From: Pelobates cultripes
Lineage: Eukaryota > Chordata > Amphibia > Anura > Pelobatidae
Assembly (NCBI GenBank): GCA_933207985.1
Contig: OW240917.1
Location: 239,828,051 to 239,892,050, forward strand
Reading direction: 5' to 3'
DNA: 64,000 nucleotides
A program made the position numbers and the translations under genes. Of the stretch, positions 10,831 through 23,814 are shown one piece after another. Each line of letters starts with the position of its first letter. Position 1 is the first letter of the stretch. A model generated the notes under the pieces. That model worked only from the letters and a program-made list of their open reading frames with translations, did not search any database and had not been told where the DNA came from.

Positions 10831-13409
10831 GTTTCAGAAGCCAAATACCACTGAGCGACCTGGAGCTGGAGGAAGCCTTTGGGGTTAAACCATTTGAGAG
10901 CGATTTAACCCCTTAAAGGAAAGCGAGCACCCAGGGGCTTCCTGGCATCATAGCATTTTCATTTAGGTGAAGTTGTTATGGTGACCAGAAATGTCCTTTA
11001 ATTTGCTTAAAGGAACACTATAGTGTCAGGAATACAAACATATATTCCTGACACCATAGTTGTGAAAACGCTATTCACCCTGGCTTTATGTGATAATGGC
11101 TATGCCCCTTCCCTTTCATGACACTGTCAAAAAGGTACCACGCATGGATGTCATTACAATTATGCCCCCCCCCCTGGAAAAATTCCTGCGGACGCCCATG
11201 GTCACGGCATCCATTATCTTTTTTTTAAATAAATTGTAAAAAATAAATTTTAAAAAATAATTTTAATTAAGTCACATTATGACACATTAAACTCTTAAAT
11301 GGGGGGGACCTTTATTTTAATTCCATTTTCACAACACTCCCCTCTCCTTTCTGACATGCCCACATTTTTCTTGGTTTCTTTTCAGCCACATTACTGGGGA
11401 AAAATGTGACTGACATGTCTGGCTGATGGGTAAATGTTTGTGTTCCAGGGAAGGAATGGGGGAGGGAAATGTAATGATTTCTCTTTCTGATGTGTTCCTG
11501 CTACATAGTCACCCCCTCCCTTACATGATTTGCCTATTGACTTTCTCCCAGTGTCTTTTATTTCTGGCTTTCTTTTTCTTTCTATGAAGCTCTCTCTTAA
11601 TTATATATAATTATACAAAGCCATTTTTATTCTTAGGGCTAAGGCATACAGAATGCCACACTATCCAATTACTGTATCTCCCCCTTCAGCCTCTCTCTCT
11701 GTCCCCATTTCTCCTTGTGCTCTCTCACAAAGAAGGCTTCACAGTGTTCCACAGACCTCGGGGAGGAGGGGGGTTCTGGCGTCTCCATGACTACAACATC
11801 AGCATCTGAATAACTGTGTGATAAGGATGCAGGATTTAATGAGCTCCAAAGAAAATCCCTGGTTAGCACCAGGCAAGCATCCAAGTCTCAGATCTATGCT
11901 CCTTGCCACTCAACCCACCCCCTTTCTCTTCCCTCCCACTTGTTTAAAGGAAGATTGTATTCTACAGTTTCTATAGGTGTGTTTTTTTTTGTTTTTTTTT
12001 AGAACCCAGATAAAATAAATTCTACCGAGTTCACCATTCAGTTTCTAAGCCTCTGGAACAGGGCAACACCTTAAATCTAGCTAGGACATGTTTTAGGAAC
12101 AGCATAATGTATAGCCCTTTACTCATCTGTCCTGCATCTCATTGAGGAGTGCTGAAAGTAAAAGACTAGATCAGAATTTAGGAGCCTGAAGAATTAGAGA
12201 TTTATTCACTAAGCAGTGAGTTGACAAGCAAATTACATTTCTGTGAACCATCAGTTGCATAATTTTTCTTGCCTGTTTTATTTTAGCCTATATTTAGAGA
12301 TTAAACTGTTTATTTAAAAAACAAAACAAAACAGATTTAACTAAAATAGTAGTAGAATATCCTGCCAGTGAGGGTAGGATCTAAAATACGGGAATCATAG
12401 GATCCGTGTACTGCAGGCATGCAGATATGAATCTCTATATTGTGCTTGCAAATCTATAATAATATAATTACTGAGCAATCCTTTTATCTCCTTCAAATGC
12501 AGCATGTAGCATTATACAGTGACTGGCAAGTGGGTACGTGCTAGAACCCCATGGTTCCAAATCCACCCAGTGCGGTGCCCACATTCTATAATCCTTACCT
12601 CCATGTCAACAGTGTAGAGGTAAAGACTAAAATGGAAATACAGTAAAATATAAAATATGATCAACTTGCAAGCAATCTAAATTGTACAAAGTGTATGGGC
12701 CTTTTGAGGAGTACTGGAGTTGGTTACACTGTATCCTTGCACCATAACTACTACAGTAAGGCAGGTCCCTTTTAATGTTACGGTCTCTAAATAATACAAT
12801 GTTAATGTTTAAATACCAGGTGCATTTTAAGGTATTAAATGAACAAGGCTACCCTGCAGGGCAAATGACGCACGGGGAGATTAAATGGGTCGAGTGGTTA
12901 TTGAACAAAACCGCAAACACAGCACTCTTTGCTTGTAAAAGACGTTCATATTTTGCTTAAATCTTATTTTAAGGACAATTTCCGTGCTAATTCAGCTCCA
13001 TGCCATACGCTCTATAATCTTTGTGTAACTAATATTTCAGAAACAGTCAGTGCACAGGGATAGTATTCTCAATTAATTCTGGTGATCAGTAATGTAATCA
13101 ACTGCTAGCTGGGCATGTGAGAGTTCTAATATGAAGCCTGGCCTCGGTTACATCTGTTCAAAAGATGTCTATTACACTTCAACTTGTTGGCTGTAAAAAT
13201 GTGATTAGCAGATAACTGGAGCTTTTTGTGTAAACTGATAGAAACCACTGTGTGTCTGTTTGTTGTGCAGTGTCACTCATTGCACGTGATGAATGGAACT
13301 GCCTTTAGGGATAGATCGATTCCATAACCTTATGCTCTGCAGTTTTGTGGGATAAGTGAATCTTCCTGGTGTAGGAAAGGTAATTGAAAAAAACCAAAAA
13401 AAAAAACAA

Positions 13410-13433
13410 ACACACACACACACACACACACAC
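13410..13433. repeat. (CA)n microsatellite
   Basis: Twelve CA units after an A-rich run, followed by a C-rich run. Confidence 0.95.
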
Positions 13434-14096
13434 CCACCACCCCCCCCCACATGAAAAAAATATATAATTTTTTGTTTCTTTTTGATAGTTGTTGCCTTTA
13501 TAACCTCTGAAATGACTACATAGTACACGCTGTTATGAAAATAACTAAATGTACTCAAAAAGAGAACTGCTTTATTGTATAATGTGCAACCTCAGACCAG
13601 CTGCATATTAAACCAGCTTGTCGCTCATGATTGTACAATATCCGGTGACCGTAATAGATTCTGTCCTGCTAACAGAGTGTGGTGCAACTTCCCTTGTGTC
13701 ATAGGTGTTTGTCTGCTATTAGTCATGCAATCAGATGCTGCAGGCACAACTAGGTCACAATGAGTGGAACAACTTGTGAGTGAGGTCTATTTGGTAATAA
13801 ATGTGTCAGGCTGTGCAAATTCTGTTAATTTACATTGATGTTCACAGCTTCTGCAATCAGATCTCTAAATGAGGGTCATCCATGGAACTATACTGTATCT
13901 CTCACACAAGTTCTCAAATTCCACCTGCAGGCCAGGATTTTGGGGTAACCCAGTTCTGTTCCAGCTATATGAAGAGAAATAGATACAGATCAAATCAGTA
14001 TCATTGGGGGAGAGGCTAGAATTTGGGTTGAGAAGTAAAATTAATAAGTGACATATAAATGTACGTATAGTATAACAGAGTTCTTTTTTATGACAG

Positions 14097-14253
14097 TGAG
14101 AAGAGGCGCTTGCCGGTCACCGTGTCGCACCCAGTGCAGTGCAGCCAGCATGGCAAATCCTGCTCGATCACCGTGGAAACAAAGATCAACCAATCACCGC
14201 CTCACTTCACCAAGAGTCGCTCTGGATACACCCTCAGCGTGCCAGCGAATTAA
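14097..14253 (+). CDS. MYO1D: Unconventional myosin-Id, last coding exon
   Basis: After a T-rich tract and TGACAG, the exon completes a split serine codon and encodes 51 more residues: [20 protein letters not shown], then VETKINQ, ending [11 protein letters not shown] and TAA at 14251-14253. The ending matches the vertebrate MYO1D C-terminus (RSGFILSVPGN in human). With the exon at 3706 it gives the last 104 residues of the TH1 domain, which binds acidic phospholipids. No frameshift or early stop is visible. The gene converges with CDK5R1. Confidence 0.96.
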
Positions 14254-14586
14254 TTCCTCTGTGCCTCGATCATACAGCGATATTGATTATCTCTGCCCCG
14301 TGCCTATCCCCACAGCCAAATTAGCAGAAATGCCACACATGTGCTTTAGTCGGGGACTGGTTCCCCCTAAAATCTTATAAGTGGAAGTCTGTGTGTATGT
14401 TTATATTATATACGTATCTACACACCCGCTTCCTTTCATAATGTCCAAATTTTAATTCTTCTTGCTCCAAGTGCCTTTCTTTAGAAACATTACATTGAGG
14501 TACCCAGCCTGTGTCTCTCCCTTGTCCAGGATCTCCTGGTTTTACATGATTGGGTGTCATGTTGGCACATTTTATTGTTCATTGAT

Positions 14587-14592
14587 AATAAA
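14587..14592 (+). terminator. MYO1D: Candidate MYO1D poly(A) signal
   Basis: AATAAA 334 bases after the MYO1D stop, followed by an A-rich stretch and then a T/G-rich stretch (TTATTCTGTGTCTAGC). It is the first canonical signal downstream of the stop that I found. Whether it is the main site needs RNA evidence. Confidence 0.45.
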
Positions 14593-16150
14593 ACAAATTT
14601 TAAAAAAAAGTTAATTTATTCTGTGTCTAGCAATTTAATAAGTGCAAAGATTATTGGGTTCTTTATCCTGGTTTTAATTAAAAATATTCTTGTTCAAAAT
14701 AACATAAAACCAAGCATTTGTACTGTGGTCAGGGTTGGACAAATTTATGCGGGGTGTCCCCACTAAATATCACATTGTAGTGAATTGAAAACAGAATTGT
14801 ATATTTGAAATAAAAATTGTCAAGCTTTGACTGTAGTGGAGTTGGAGAATTTTTCCCATGTCAGCTACGGCTTCTTCAATTTTGAAACTTGGTTTTTAAA
14901 TTCCGCGTTTACTAAAGAAGGTCAAATAGAACTTATGTGCAGAGATGATGTAACTAATAACAGCCAATAGGTGCACCTTTTTTTTATTTTTTTTTATTTA
15001 TTTTTTAGTGGGAGCATTGAGCATACACTATAAATCCCTGTTTGGATATGTAGATCAGCACGAGTAGTTTCATTCATGACAAGACATGGTAGAAATTACT
15101 TAGAAACATAACGGAAGTGCGTTCTTGCTGAAGAAGAAAGTACTGCAATCCGTAAACACAAACCGTTTTAAACACCTACATTTTCAGTACTTTTAGGGAT
15201 CTAAATATCTGCAACTGGGTACTCGCCAGGGTTTTCTGCCGCCATTATTTCATCAATTTGAATTTATTTTTTTAGAATGGTTTTGGTAAATGACCAGGAA
15301 ATTGTAAATGTTAGACCTTGGCCAAGTCATGATCACTCTCAGGTTAGTTAATAACCCAGTGTAAGATGCCAGTTTTATGGGCTGCCCACTTTCTGGTCTG
15401 TTATTGGTGAAAGCATCTGTCAGTCTTTGAAATATGCACTTTCATTGGCAACCTTGCATAGAACTGCAATCTGTTAATCTATAGGTCAATCAACAGCAGG
15501 AAGTGTAACTTTCGTAAAATGGAAATGGGTAAAATAAGCATGCATAAAAGGCAGGAAAATGTAAGCACATTTTCACATATCTAATTAGGTACCTGTACGA
15601 AGGGTGTGAGGCAAATTATAGTATGCAATTCTATTATTTGTCAATTATAACACCAAACCTTCATGACAAAGTGAGTGACAGGTCTCATTATATCCTGAAT
15701 GTTATGACAAGTCCTGAAGGGGTTTGAAGTAATTGCTATATAATTACTTAAATTAATCATTTTAAATATTTTAATTATTTTTATTTTTTTTTAAATAAAT
15801 GATATCATTATATAAATATGGTATTCCAGAGCACTATTCACTGATGTGCACTTCGTTTGTATCACGGTGTGGCTAGGTTATTGGGTACTGGGAACTGCCT
15901 CAAGGGAGTTATTAGTTTATCCAGCATTAAAATTTATTCAAAATCTATCTAATTTTATTAGGAGTCATAGGCAGAAAAAGGAGTAACGATATGGCAGCAC
16001 TAAGTTAGATGAACAGAAGGTCAATATGTACTCTAAGTGTCCATCTAATTATGCCACTATGGCTCAAGCGGTTTATTTAACGTTTATATGTTTTATATAA
16101 CTGAATCTATACTTACTCGCTGCCTACTACAACATGAGTAAATTGATTAC

Positions 16151-16591
16151 TTAAAGGGACACTATAGTCAGCCAGACCACTTCAGCTCAATGAAGTGGTC
16201 TGGTTGCCAGGTCCCTCAGGTTTTAACTCTTCACATGTAAACATAGCAGTTTCAGAGAAACTGCTATGTTTACATATGGTTAATCCAACCTCTAGTAGCT
16301 GTCTTCCTGGCAGCCGCTAGAGGCGAAATTTGCATCCAGCGTGCAGAACATCCATAGGAAAGCATTGAGAAATGCTTTTCTATGGACTGTTAGAATGCGT
16401 GCGGCTCTTGCCGCGCATGCGCATTCTGCTCCACTCGGGAGCTGACGGCGGGGGAGGAGAGGTCACCGGCGCTGGATTAAGGTAAGTGGCTGTAGTGGTT
16501 TTTACCCGTTCAGCCCAGCGGGAGGGGGACCCTGAGAGTGAGGGTCCCCCAAGGATTATATAGTTGTCCTGACAGTATAGTGATCCTTTAA
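16151..16591 (+). mobile_element. T2-like MITE, subfamily B
   Basis: TTAA at both ends, ends AAAGGGACACTATAG and CTATAGTGATCCTTT... in inverted form. It has the CAGACCACTTC/GAAGTGGTCTG hairpin, the GCAGTTTC/GAAACTGC hairpin, the CTCTAGTAGCTGTC-type hairpin and the GAAAGCATT/AATGCTTTTC hairpin. An intact AAG|GTAAGT donor-like site lies at 16482. Confidence 0.87.
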
Positions 16592-18416
16592 TTTCAACCT
16601 CTCCTGAGCAAGAGCTCTTTAATACTTTGTAACAATCTGATATATTGCACAATGTTTTATGTGATCTAAATGTATTAACTAGTTCTTTACTGACCTTATA
16701 TCTAACAGTAGTTTATCCCCCTTTCTGTTACCATATTTTCAGCCTATTAACCTCAATAGTTTGTTCACGTTTTTTCCTTTTTAATCTTAATTAATAAAGT
16801 TCTATGTTTTTATCCTAGTGAAGTGGCTTCTACCCATTTATAGTAATCTCGTAGTGAAACTTCCATTCTGCTGGGTTTCTCTAACTATTTTTTTGCTTCC
16901 ATCATTACTGTATAAATTGTGTTCCTGACTCCCATCACCCAAAATTGCTTTGAAACGTGTTGATCAGAGATTATAATGAATTGAACGCCCAGAAATAATA
17001 CACATACGACATTTCAGTGTGAGTTTTCATTTAATCCTCACGGTACAAAAATAAATAAAAAATACAGAATTCAACACAAGAAGGATTTTACTTCCCCCTT
17101 TATTATAGGACAAACTAAAGAGTGCACCTACAACCCTCCTCCTATTTACCCCGCATTAGTGTCATCCACATAGAAACTACACATACATCATTACACGTTC
17201 ATGTAAACAAATAAATGCTACTAATACATTAAACTTAAGTTACGCACATATGTATAGCACAGTTTAATTGCCAGACGCTCAAATGGTTATATTATAACAT
17301 ACATACCCTGTGTTAAATGTGTGGGATAAGTTTATTTATTTTTATTTTTTTTGGCCATGCAATAACACCCACATCTCTCAATATCTGTGATGGCTGTCTT
17401 TTCACTGCAGGTGAGTTTAAAAAAAAACAAAAAAAACCCCAATGAGAATCATGGGAAAATTATATTGTCCAACCAGAAGAGACTAGGTCACCCATCATTG
17501 GTATGCCGGCTTATACTATAAGAGAGTGTTCTAATTTGGAATGTTGACGTGAAGCTACGCAGTATAGCCAATAGGAGAAGGGCAGAGAGATTCTCATCTC
17601 CCATTGGCTGCATCCATTTTGACACTCTAATGGTTCGCTCCCATTCTGAATAGTATGCTACACACCAAACCATGTCAAAAGATGGGTTAATTTTACTTGT
17701 GTAATATATTGCACACATTGGCAGACGGTAGCTATATGCCACATTTTCACATAATGGTCCGTTTTACATACGTTTGCTTATACAGCAAGTCATCCTTTAA
17801 AAGTTCTAACAAACGGCCAAATACACAGATCACATACTATAAAATTTGTGAACCCAACATGTTTAGGATACATAAAATAGGTCTATTCACTATACCACAA
17901 TTTACCATGAGTTTAATGTTAAATTTAACTGACAAAGAAATCTGGGGAGGTTTTTTTCTTTCCCTTCAATTCTGCTATTTCCATTTCCAGTTTGTAAAAA
18001 TGTTTTTGACCTAGGAGAATGCAGTTTAGAGAATAAATCCCAAATCATATTTCAACTATGACAAATACGGTATAGACCTTGAACGTAGTTTTTTTTTTTT
18101 TTTCTGAAAAATCCTAATTTGTAGGATTCATTGTCTTTCTATATTAATAGTAATAACAAGTACAAATTTGATTGCGGTTTATACGATCATGCCCATCTCA
18201 TAGCATGGATTTTGTTTCAGGTGACCAGAGCTGCATCTTTATTGCATGATATTTTGGTGGTATCAATTCCCACACTTGTACAGCCCAACAACAAGATACA
18301 GTAGTTCAGAACCATCTATACTTTAAACAGGTGGTCTAGTTTCATTTAAAACCGATACCAATATTTAAAATTTGGTTTAATTTCCAGGAGATATTTCCAG
18401 TTTAGGTTTCCCTGTT

Positions 18417-18742
18417 CATACCTGCCAAGTGCCCCTATTCAGGAGGACCAGTCCCTACATTGGGCCCAAATCCCTCTGTCCCTTATTTCTAAGAGCTCCA
18501 TATTGTTGGTGTGTCTGAGCTCCAGAGCAATAATACTCTCAGTAATGTGTCTTTAAACTACAATTAATGTGTTTAAAATCCAGTCTGTGTAAGATACATT
18601 GTTCTTGTTCTAAACTACATTTGAGGTTTTATAAATTATTATTAAGTCACCTAAAATTTCTCAGAACAGACCTGCCCCTCACAGCCACACTCCTAAACTT
18701 AAAGTGCCTCTCTTTGTCTATCTAAAATGGTGGGAGGTATGT
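18417..18742. mobile_element. MITE with CATACCT termini
   Basis: Left end CATACCTGCCAAG and right end GGGAGGTATG form short terminal inverted repeats around about 320 bp without a coding frame. The superfamily was not determined, and no clear target duplication was seen. Confidence 0.5.
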
Positions 18743-20771
18743 CTGCAGCTGGTGACGTTTACTCTAAGCTGTGCTTACTTCATTTCCCACAAATCTCTTC
18801 TTCGAGTCTGCCATTTTGTTTTGTAGTAAGTCAAGACCTAAAACAGTGGAAGCTAACCTTTCACTCTGCAGTTGCTGTGCCAACACAGATAAAAAAGAAG
18901 CAGAGCTTCCATTTCTGACGTACATCCTTTTCCATTAAGATAAAGTATCAGAACCACCACGAAAAAAAAATGAAAATATATATAAAACAACCATTTATTT
19001 TTAAATATTGATATCGCTTTAAAAGTGAACATTGTTTACCCCTTTGCACATGGCTCCACACATATACACACACTTTTTAACTTTTCTTTTTTTTTTTTTA
19101 AACAAAAAAATGGAAAATACCACAACGGTTCAACACTGATTCATAATAAGTAATAAAAAAATAATAATAAAAAAAAAACATTAAAAAAAAGTGTATTTTA
19201 TTTTGCCATTATTAACAATATCAGTTGTGCCACGAGCCTTTAATATGCTTTGATTAAAGTCCTAATCACTCTGGCAGTTTAAATGGCATCAACAAATGGC
19301 ACGCTTCAAAGTTATATAGATATTTATTCATATTCAAGGGGCGTATTCACTAAATTATGATCTGTGGTGAATTGGCAAGAATTGCAACATTTTGGCACAC
19401 AAAAAAAACCAAAAAACACCAACCTTTTTTATAGTCCGTGTCTTTTCAATATTGACCTAATCAATTCTTGCCAGTTTACATCAGCTCACTGTCTAGTGAG
19501 TAACACACCCTTAACCACTGCAGATTATTTAATCACGTGGATTTTCCTGGTTTTGCACCATTTTCGAAAATTCATACAGCGTCTAACTCTTCTACATAAT
19601 TATTAATAAGTTCCCTGGTCAGACGAAAGAACAAAAAATAAAAAATAAAAAGTTTACAGTTTTGTGCAAATTATATGCAACTTTTAGATCATAGATTATT
19701 ATTAAAAAGCCCAGATTTGTATTCCTTTATGGGCTAAATTCACATTTAAAGGGACATTTCCTGTGCCAATAAACTAGTGGCCTAGCCAATTCTAGGCCAG
19801 ACATGTGTGCATTAAATATACTGCGTAACGGGAGGCGAACATTTCTTACTCCCACAATGCACCTGGCTAGACAGGTTTCTCATAAAACTGGTTTTGTCAT
19901 GCATCACATGGCTCAACGAGAGAAGGAAAATTTGGAGTTAAGCGTCCTCAGTAGTCAGCATACTGGCTTGTAAAGATAATTAGGTGCTTAGTTAGAGTAT
20001 AATTATACCCAAAATAGAATTTAAGCATAATTGACTTCACAATACTTGCACCATCTCCCTTCCAGATAATCATTTAAAGTGAAACTCCGATATAAAGAAA
20101 TACAATCTGCAATATTACATGTGCTATAAACTGTCAGGCTTGGAGCTAATGTTGCACATGAAAAATTAAGCAAATAAAATCCAGTTTAGTCATTAAACTG
20201 AGAAATTTGGAGAATTTACAAGGGGATTGAAAATGTTAGACCAGACTAGCTGAGGTAGGGAGTATTCCCATATCAACTACTTTGGCCTAAGTTCCTCTCA
20301 GCTCCCAGAGGGATCTAGAAGATACACAATATTCCAAATAAGTCTTAAAATCTAAGTTGCCTCTCAGATGTTATGGTGCAAACAGCTAAGCTGGTTTTCC
20401 AATTAAATTTCTACTAACGTAGAAAGGAAAATATACAGTGCAGACCTGCGTTAAATTGATTGCGAACGTGCGTGATGCATCACTTCCAGATATTACTATG
20501 ATTAAAAGTGCTGCCCCTTTAGGAATAAGTGCCAGGAAGTTGCGGCATGTGCACTGCTTGGGAACTTCAGCAGAAAGATTAACATTTTACAAGGTAATTA
20601 GACTAATCTTTTGAGTGGTTCTCCCGACAATACAGTAAGCTTTAATCCATTTGCTTGGAATGGTGTAGCTCCCTAAGCCTTTCCTTAATGCAAGATAATT
20701 TTCATCATAATGCATTGTTTGGTAATTCATTAATGTGAATTTTTGTAGAGAATTAAAAGTGAATTTCAAAT

Positions 20772-21262
20772 TTAAAGGAACACTCTAATGTCAGGAACAC
20801 AAATGAGTCTTGACACTATAAGTTGAAAAACACCATTTAGGTGTCCATACTCCCTGTGAAAAAGGTGAGATTGCTTAACTTTTTCCAGCGCTGTGCGGGT
20901 CTCCTTATGGCTGGCCACGCCCCCGCTCCGCCTCCCCGATTATCTTGGCCAATCTCGGAAAGCATTGGGAGGCTAATGCACACACGGCAAAGCGCAGCCC
21001 TGGCCAATCAGCATCTCCTCATAGAGATGCACTGATTCAATGCATCTCTATGGGGACATGGAGACGCTGAACGTCAGTGCTGCACACTGTGCAGCACTGA
21101 CCCAGTAAGCACCTGTAGTGGCCGTCTCAGTGACTGCCACTGGACTGTTCCTAGGAAGTAATGTAAACAGAGAAAAGGCAGTGTTTACATTAAAATGCCT
21201 GCAGGGACATACTATACAGCTACATTAAGCTGTAGTTGTTCTGGTGACTATAGTGTCCGAAA
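20772..21262. mobile_element. T2-like MITE, subfamily C, eroded right end
   Basis: Left edge TTAAAGGAACACTCTAATGT. The right part GTTGTTCTGGTGACTATAGT is the subfamily-C end, but the last bases (GTCCGAAATAG) have lost the CCTTTAA. Internal palindromes include CATCTCTATG near 21045. Confidence 0.75.
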
Positions 21263-22429
21263 TAGACAAACTGTAAAAAATTGTCCAAGCCAACTATGCT
21301 TCCAGTTCTGCTATTTGGCCTTACATTTGAAATCCACTTTGAATTTCCAACAATTCTCACTTTGGTGAATATAATCTCTGCAGGTCTTCAAAACTCCTCA
21401 GGACCAGTATCACACACATTTCTGGTTACTGGGGTGAATAACGCAGTGGCAATAAGTTAATTTTATTTATTTTTTTACTTATATAGCATTTCTGTGTTTT
21501 AGGGAGACTTCAGCTATCCCATAATGCCATGGGCACACCACACTTAAGTATGGCACTGAAGGGGTTACATTTACAAACTATGCCAGGCAGCCAGGCATGG
21601 GAAAGAAGGAAAAAAAAAAAAAAATGAAAAACACAAACGATAACTAACTTTTTTAGCTACTTACTTGTGCATGCAGTAATTTCACTAGTGACAGTTCCAC
21701 TTTAGGATTTAAAGTTATAGTACCGCGTTGTGAACACAAACACAATTACAAAGTATGCTTGCACTGGTCGTACACCCATAGTCTTCCGTAACAACTACTG
21801 CACAGCCTTAGTTATCTGAAAATATATTGGATCGCACTAAGTTGGTTTATGAGTCTATGCAATTAATTTAGAGGTAGAGATGTCAGATCTACCACGGTTA
21901 GAAGGACACGTATCCCTTAAAAATACTGACAGGGAGCACAAGACAAATGCTGTCCTGTGTTGAATGTTAACGTCCTGGAAAACAAAACATAGTGTATCCT
22001 ACAAACCTATTTAGAGCACATTAATGTAAGCCTGAGTGAATATACTAAAAACAGGTTTGAGAAGAAAAGGGCAAAGTCTAACGGCTTGCCAGATGACATA
22101 ATGACACGATTGTACGAATAGTTCAATGTAATCTGTTTCAATATGAAACCAAAAATGTATCCTGTATTCTGTAAATGTGAATATTAACACTTTGAGATCG
22201 GGTATTAAAAAAACGTTAAACAAGTCAGTTGCCAATTACAAGCCGGCAGTTTATCACGGTCTGATTTAGGGTGTTAGTGGGAGATACTTTAAATTACCAA
22301 AAATGAAATGTAAATATCAGGATTGCGTTCGCAACAGCAATCATGTCACAATTTTAATAACTCTTACTTTTACCAGGCTTCCAGAATTTTGCATGCCTAA
22401 CAAGAAGCCTGCAGAGAGAGAGAATTACA

Positions 22430-22508
22430 GGCCTGTTCACTAAACTGCAAATTGAAATTTGCTTTAAAAATTGCAGACAATTCACATTTTAGTGAATAAT
22501 AACCCCTG
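22430..22508. mobile_element. Small palindromic MITE (TTCACTAAA family)
   Basis: An 80-bp foldback: TTCACTAAACTGCAAATTG on the left, CACATTTTAGTGAATAATAA on the right. Related termini occur at 24446 and around 51540/52396. It lies close downstream of the CDK5R1 stop, probably within the 3'UTR. Confidence 0.55.
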
Positions 22509-22941
22509 TTTGTGTGGCCTCTACCATGCTAAATATGCAGAGAATTTAATTACGTAACCTTATATTATTTTTTTAAGATTGCCATGATTGCAGACACTTT
22601 TCAATACAGAATTCCTTACATTAACATGCCTGTAAGAAATTTTAGGACAATATTTTAAAGTGGACACCTACCCTGCCATTATGACAGAGTATCTAGTGTA
22701 CAACCCCCAAGACTGCCTTACTAGCAGACAATTTTACGGTTTGACCTCATGGCATTCAGAATTTTGATGCAGTGATAACTCTACTCAAGGCCAGACGAAC
22801 ACATCAGAGCAGTTTATTTCCTGCATTAATTGCAAACGATGCTCTAGATCTTCCATACAATCAAAGTCAAACAATACTAGGAATCTCTCCAGATGTCAGC
22901 AAAATATACGGTGTAGTCTTCATCTGGTCGATCTATCTTGC

Positions 22942-23814
22942 TCACCGGTCCAGCCCAATCAATAGCCTGGTCTTGTCTTGGTGGCTCCCTTCAGCCTTGA
23001 GGTCAGCAAAAATCTGGGTGAAATATTGGGGGTCAGCATTGATCCGGAGCATTTTAGAGCTCATCATATTAATGACAGAAAGACACCGGTCCCAAAATTC
23101 TTCCTTGGAGCTCTCAACGAGAAAAGGCTTCAGGGGATAAGAGATTTCATTGCCCATGTAGGAGTAAGAGAGATACACACAGGTCAACAAAGCAGCCTGC
23201 AATTCTTGCTCGGTGGTGAGCTCCGATGAGATTACTTCTCGGCAAAGCATGTACAGGAATACTACATTGGCAGGTGTTATGAATCCCTGGTCCTGCCACC
23301 CTTGAAGAAGTAAGGATCTGTCCACACTTCGAAGCCATAAAACAGGCTCTGTGGAAGAGAGATGCTTTAACTTATAACATCTACGGCAAAGAAATTCACC
23401 CAAACATCTCAGCAACTCGCTGGTGGAAGCCTGCACCACCACCCTTTTTGGTGACACACGAGCGTGCTGCGGTTGAGCTTCCTTGGCTTTGGAAGATACA
23501 ACATCCTTGATAAGAGCGTCTTTTGAATCTTGAGCAGAGAGATTGGCACAGGAAAGAGATTTCTTCAGATTTTCATTGTTAAGATGGTCAACGTCATTCT
23601 GGTAACCACTGTTTTGTAATGCTTTCTTTGATTGCTTTTTCTTGGAAGAGACAGCCACAAGCCTCTTCCAAGGCAATACATTGATGAAGGAGTGCCTCTT
23701 CAAAGATTTCCCATTCTTGCTGTTTTGGACGGCTGTATAGTGGCCTACACTTGCCCCTCCATCAAAAAGACTTGCCTTGCGATAGCTTGGGGACACGGAG
23801 AGTACAGTGCCCAT
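22942..23814 (-). CDS. CDK5R1: Cyclin-dependent kinase 5 activator 1 (p35)
   Basis: A single uninterrupted 290-residue frame, as expected for this gene, whose coding region lies in one exon. p35 binds and activates CDK5 in neurons, acting at the membrane in migration, neurite growth and synapses. Seen here: MG at residues 1-2 (myristoylation in the family), Ser8-Pro9, basic stretch about 38-64, and the CDK5-activating cyclin-like fold from about residue 128 ([19 protein letters not shown]), with [20 protein letters not shown] and [20 protein letters not shown], ending LLIGLDR. The start context is good (A at -3, G at +4). Human p35 has 307 residues; the shortage is in the linker after residue 90, where the Thr-Phe pair next to the human calpain cut is absent. 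Human Thr138 is replaced by Ser121-Pro. The product looks functional. Confidence 0.98.
   Translation of the reverse strand: MGTVLSVSPSYRKASLFDGGASVGHYTAVQNSKNGKSLKRHSFINVLPWKRLVAVSSKKKQSKKALQNSGYQNDVDHLNNENLKKSLSCANLSAQDSKDALIKDVVSSKAKEAQPQHARVSPKRVVVQASTSELLRCLGEFLCRRCYKLKHLSSTEPVLWLRSVDRSLLLQGWQDQGFITPANVVFLYMLCREVISSELTTEQELQAALLTCVYLSYSYMGNEISYPLKPFLVESSKEEFWDRCLSVINMMSSKMLRINADPQYFTQIFADLKAEGSHQDKTRLLIGLDR

Larger units (their letters stand above)
9354..11208. mobile_element. Non-autonomous hAT transposon with 8-bp target duplication
   Basis: The element proper is 9362-11200. It begins CATGGGCGTCCGCAGG and ends with the exact inverse CCTGCGGACGCCCATG. Both sides are flanked by the identical octamer GTCACGGC (9354-9361 and 11201-11208). 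An 8-bp duplication with CA...TG ends is diagnostic of the hAT superfamily. No transposase frame is present. Its 1.8 kb hold two minisatellites, a long imperfect palindrome and a fragment of a T2-like end (about 11010). Confidence 0.93.
3864..14096 (+). other. MYO1D: Last MYO1D intron (about 10.2 kb)
   Basis: Bounded by GTAAGT at 3864 and a T-rich stretch ending TGACAG at 14096. It is made largely of transposon remnants: an inverted T2-A copy, an L1-like 3' fragment, a Penelope-like fragment and a hAT element, all listed separately. I see no host exon in it. 11209-13395 and 13441-14096 look unique and AT-rich. 4100-4560 looks repeat-like but I could not classify it. Confidence 0.85.
14254..22941. 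other. Convergent interval between MYO1D and CDK5R1 (3'UTRs and intergenic)
   Basis: Contains the MYO1D 3'UTR at its left and, reading leftwards from 22941, the CDK5R1 3'UTR. That UTR is several kb long in mammals, and I cannot place its end here. Three MITEs are listed separately. The remainder is AT-rich, with A/T homopolymers at 15000, 15785, 18095, 19090 and 21610. No further coding exon was recognised. Confidence 0.6.

Noticed and set aside
23147..23338. Overlapping frames on both strands inside the p35 region
   Set aside because: Shadows of the CDK5R1 coding frame, which alone matches a known protein over its full length.
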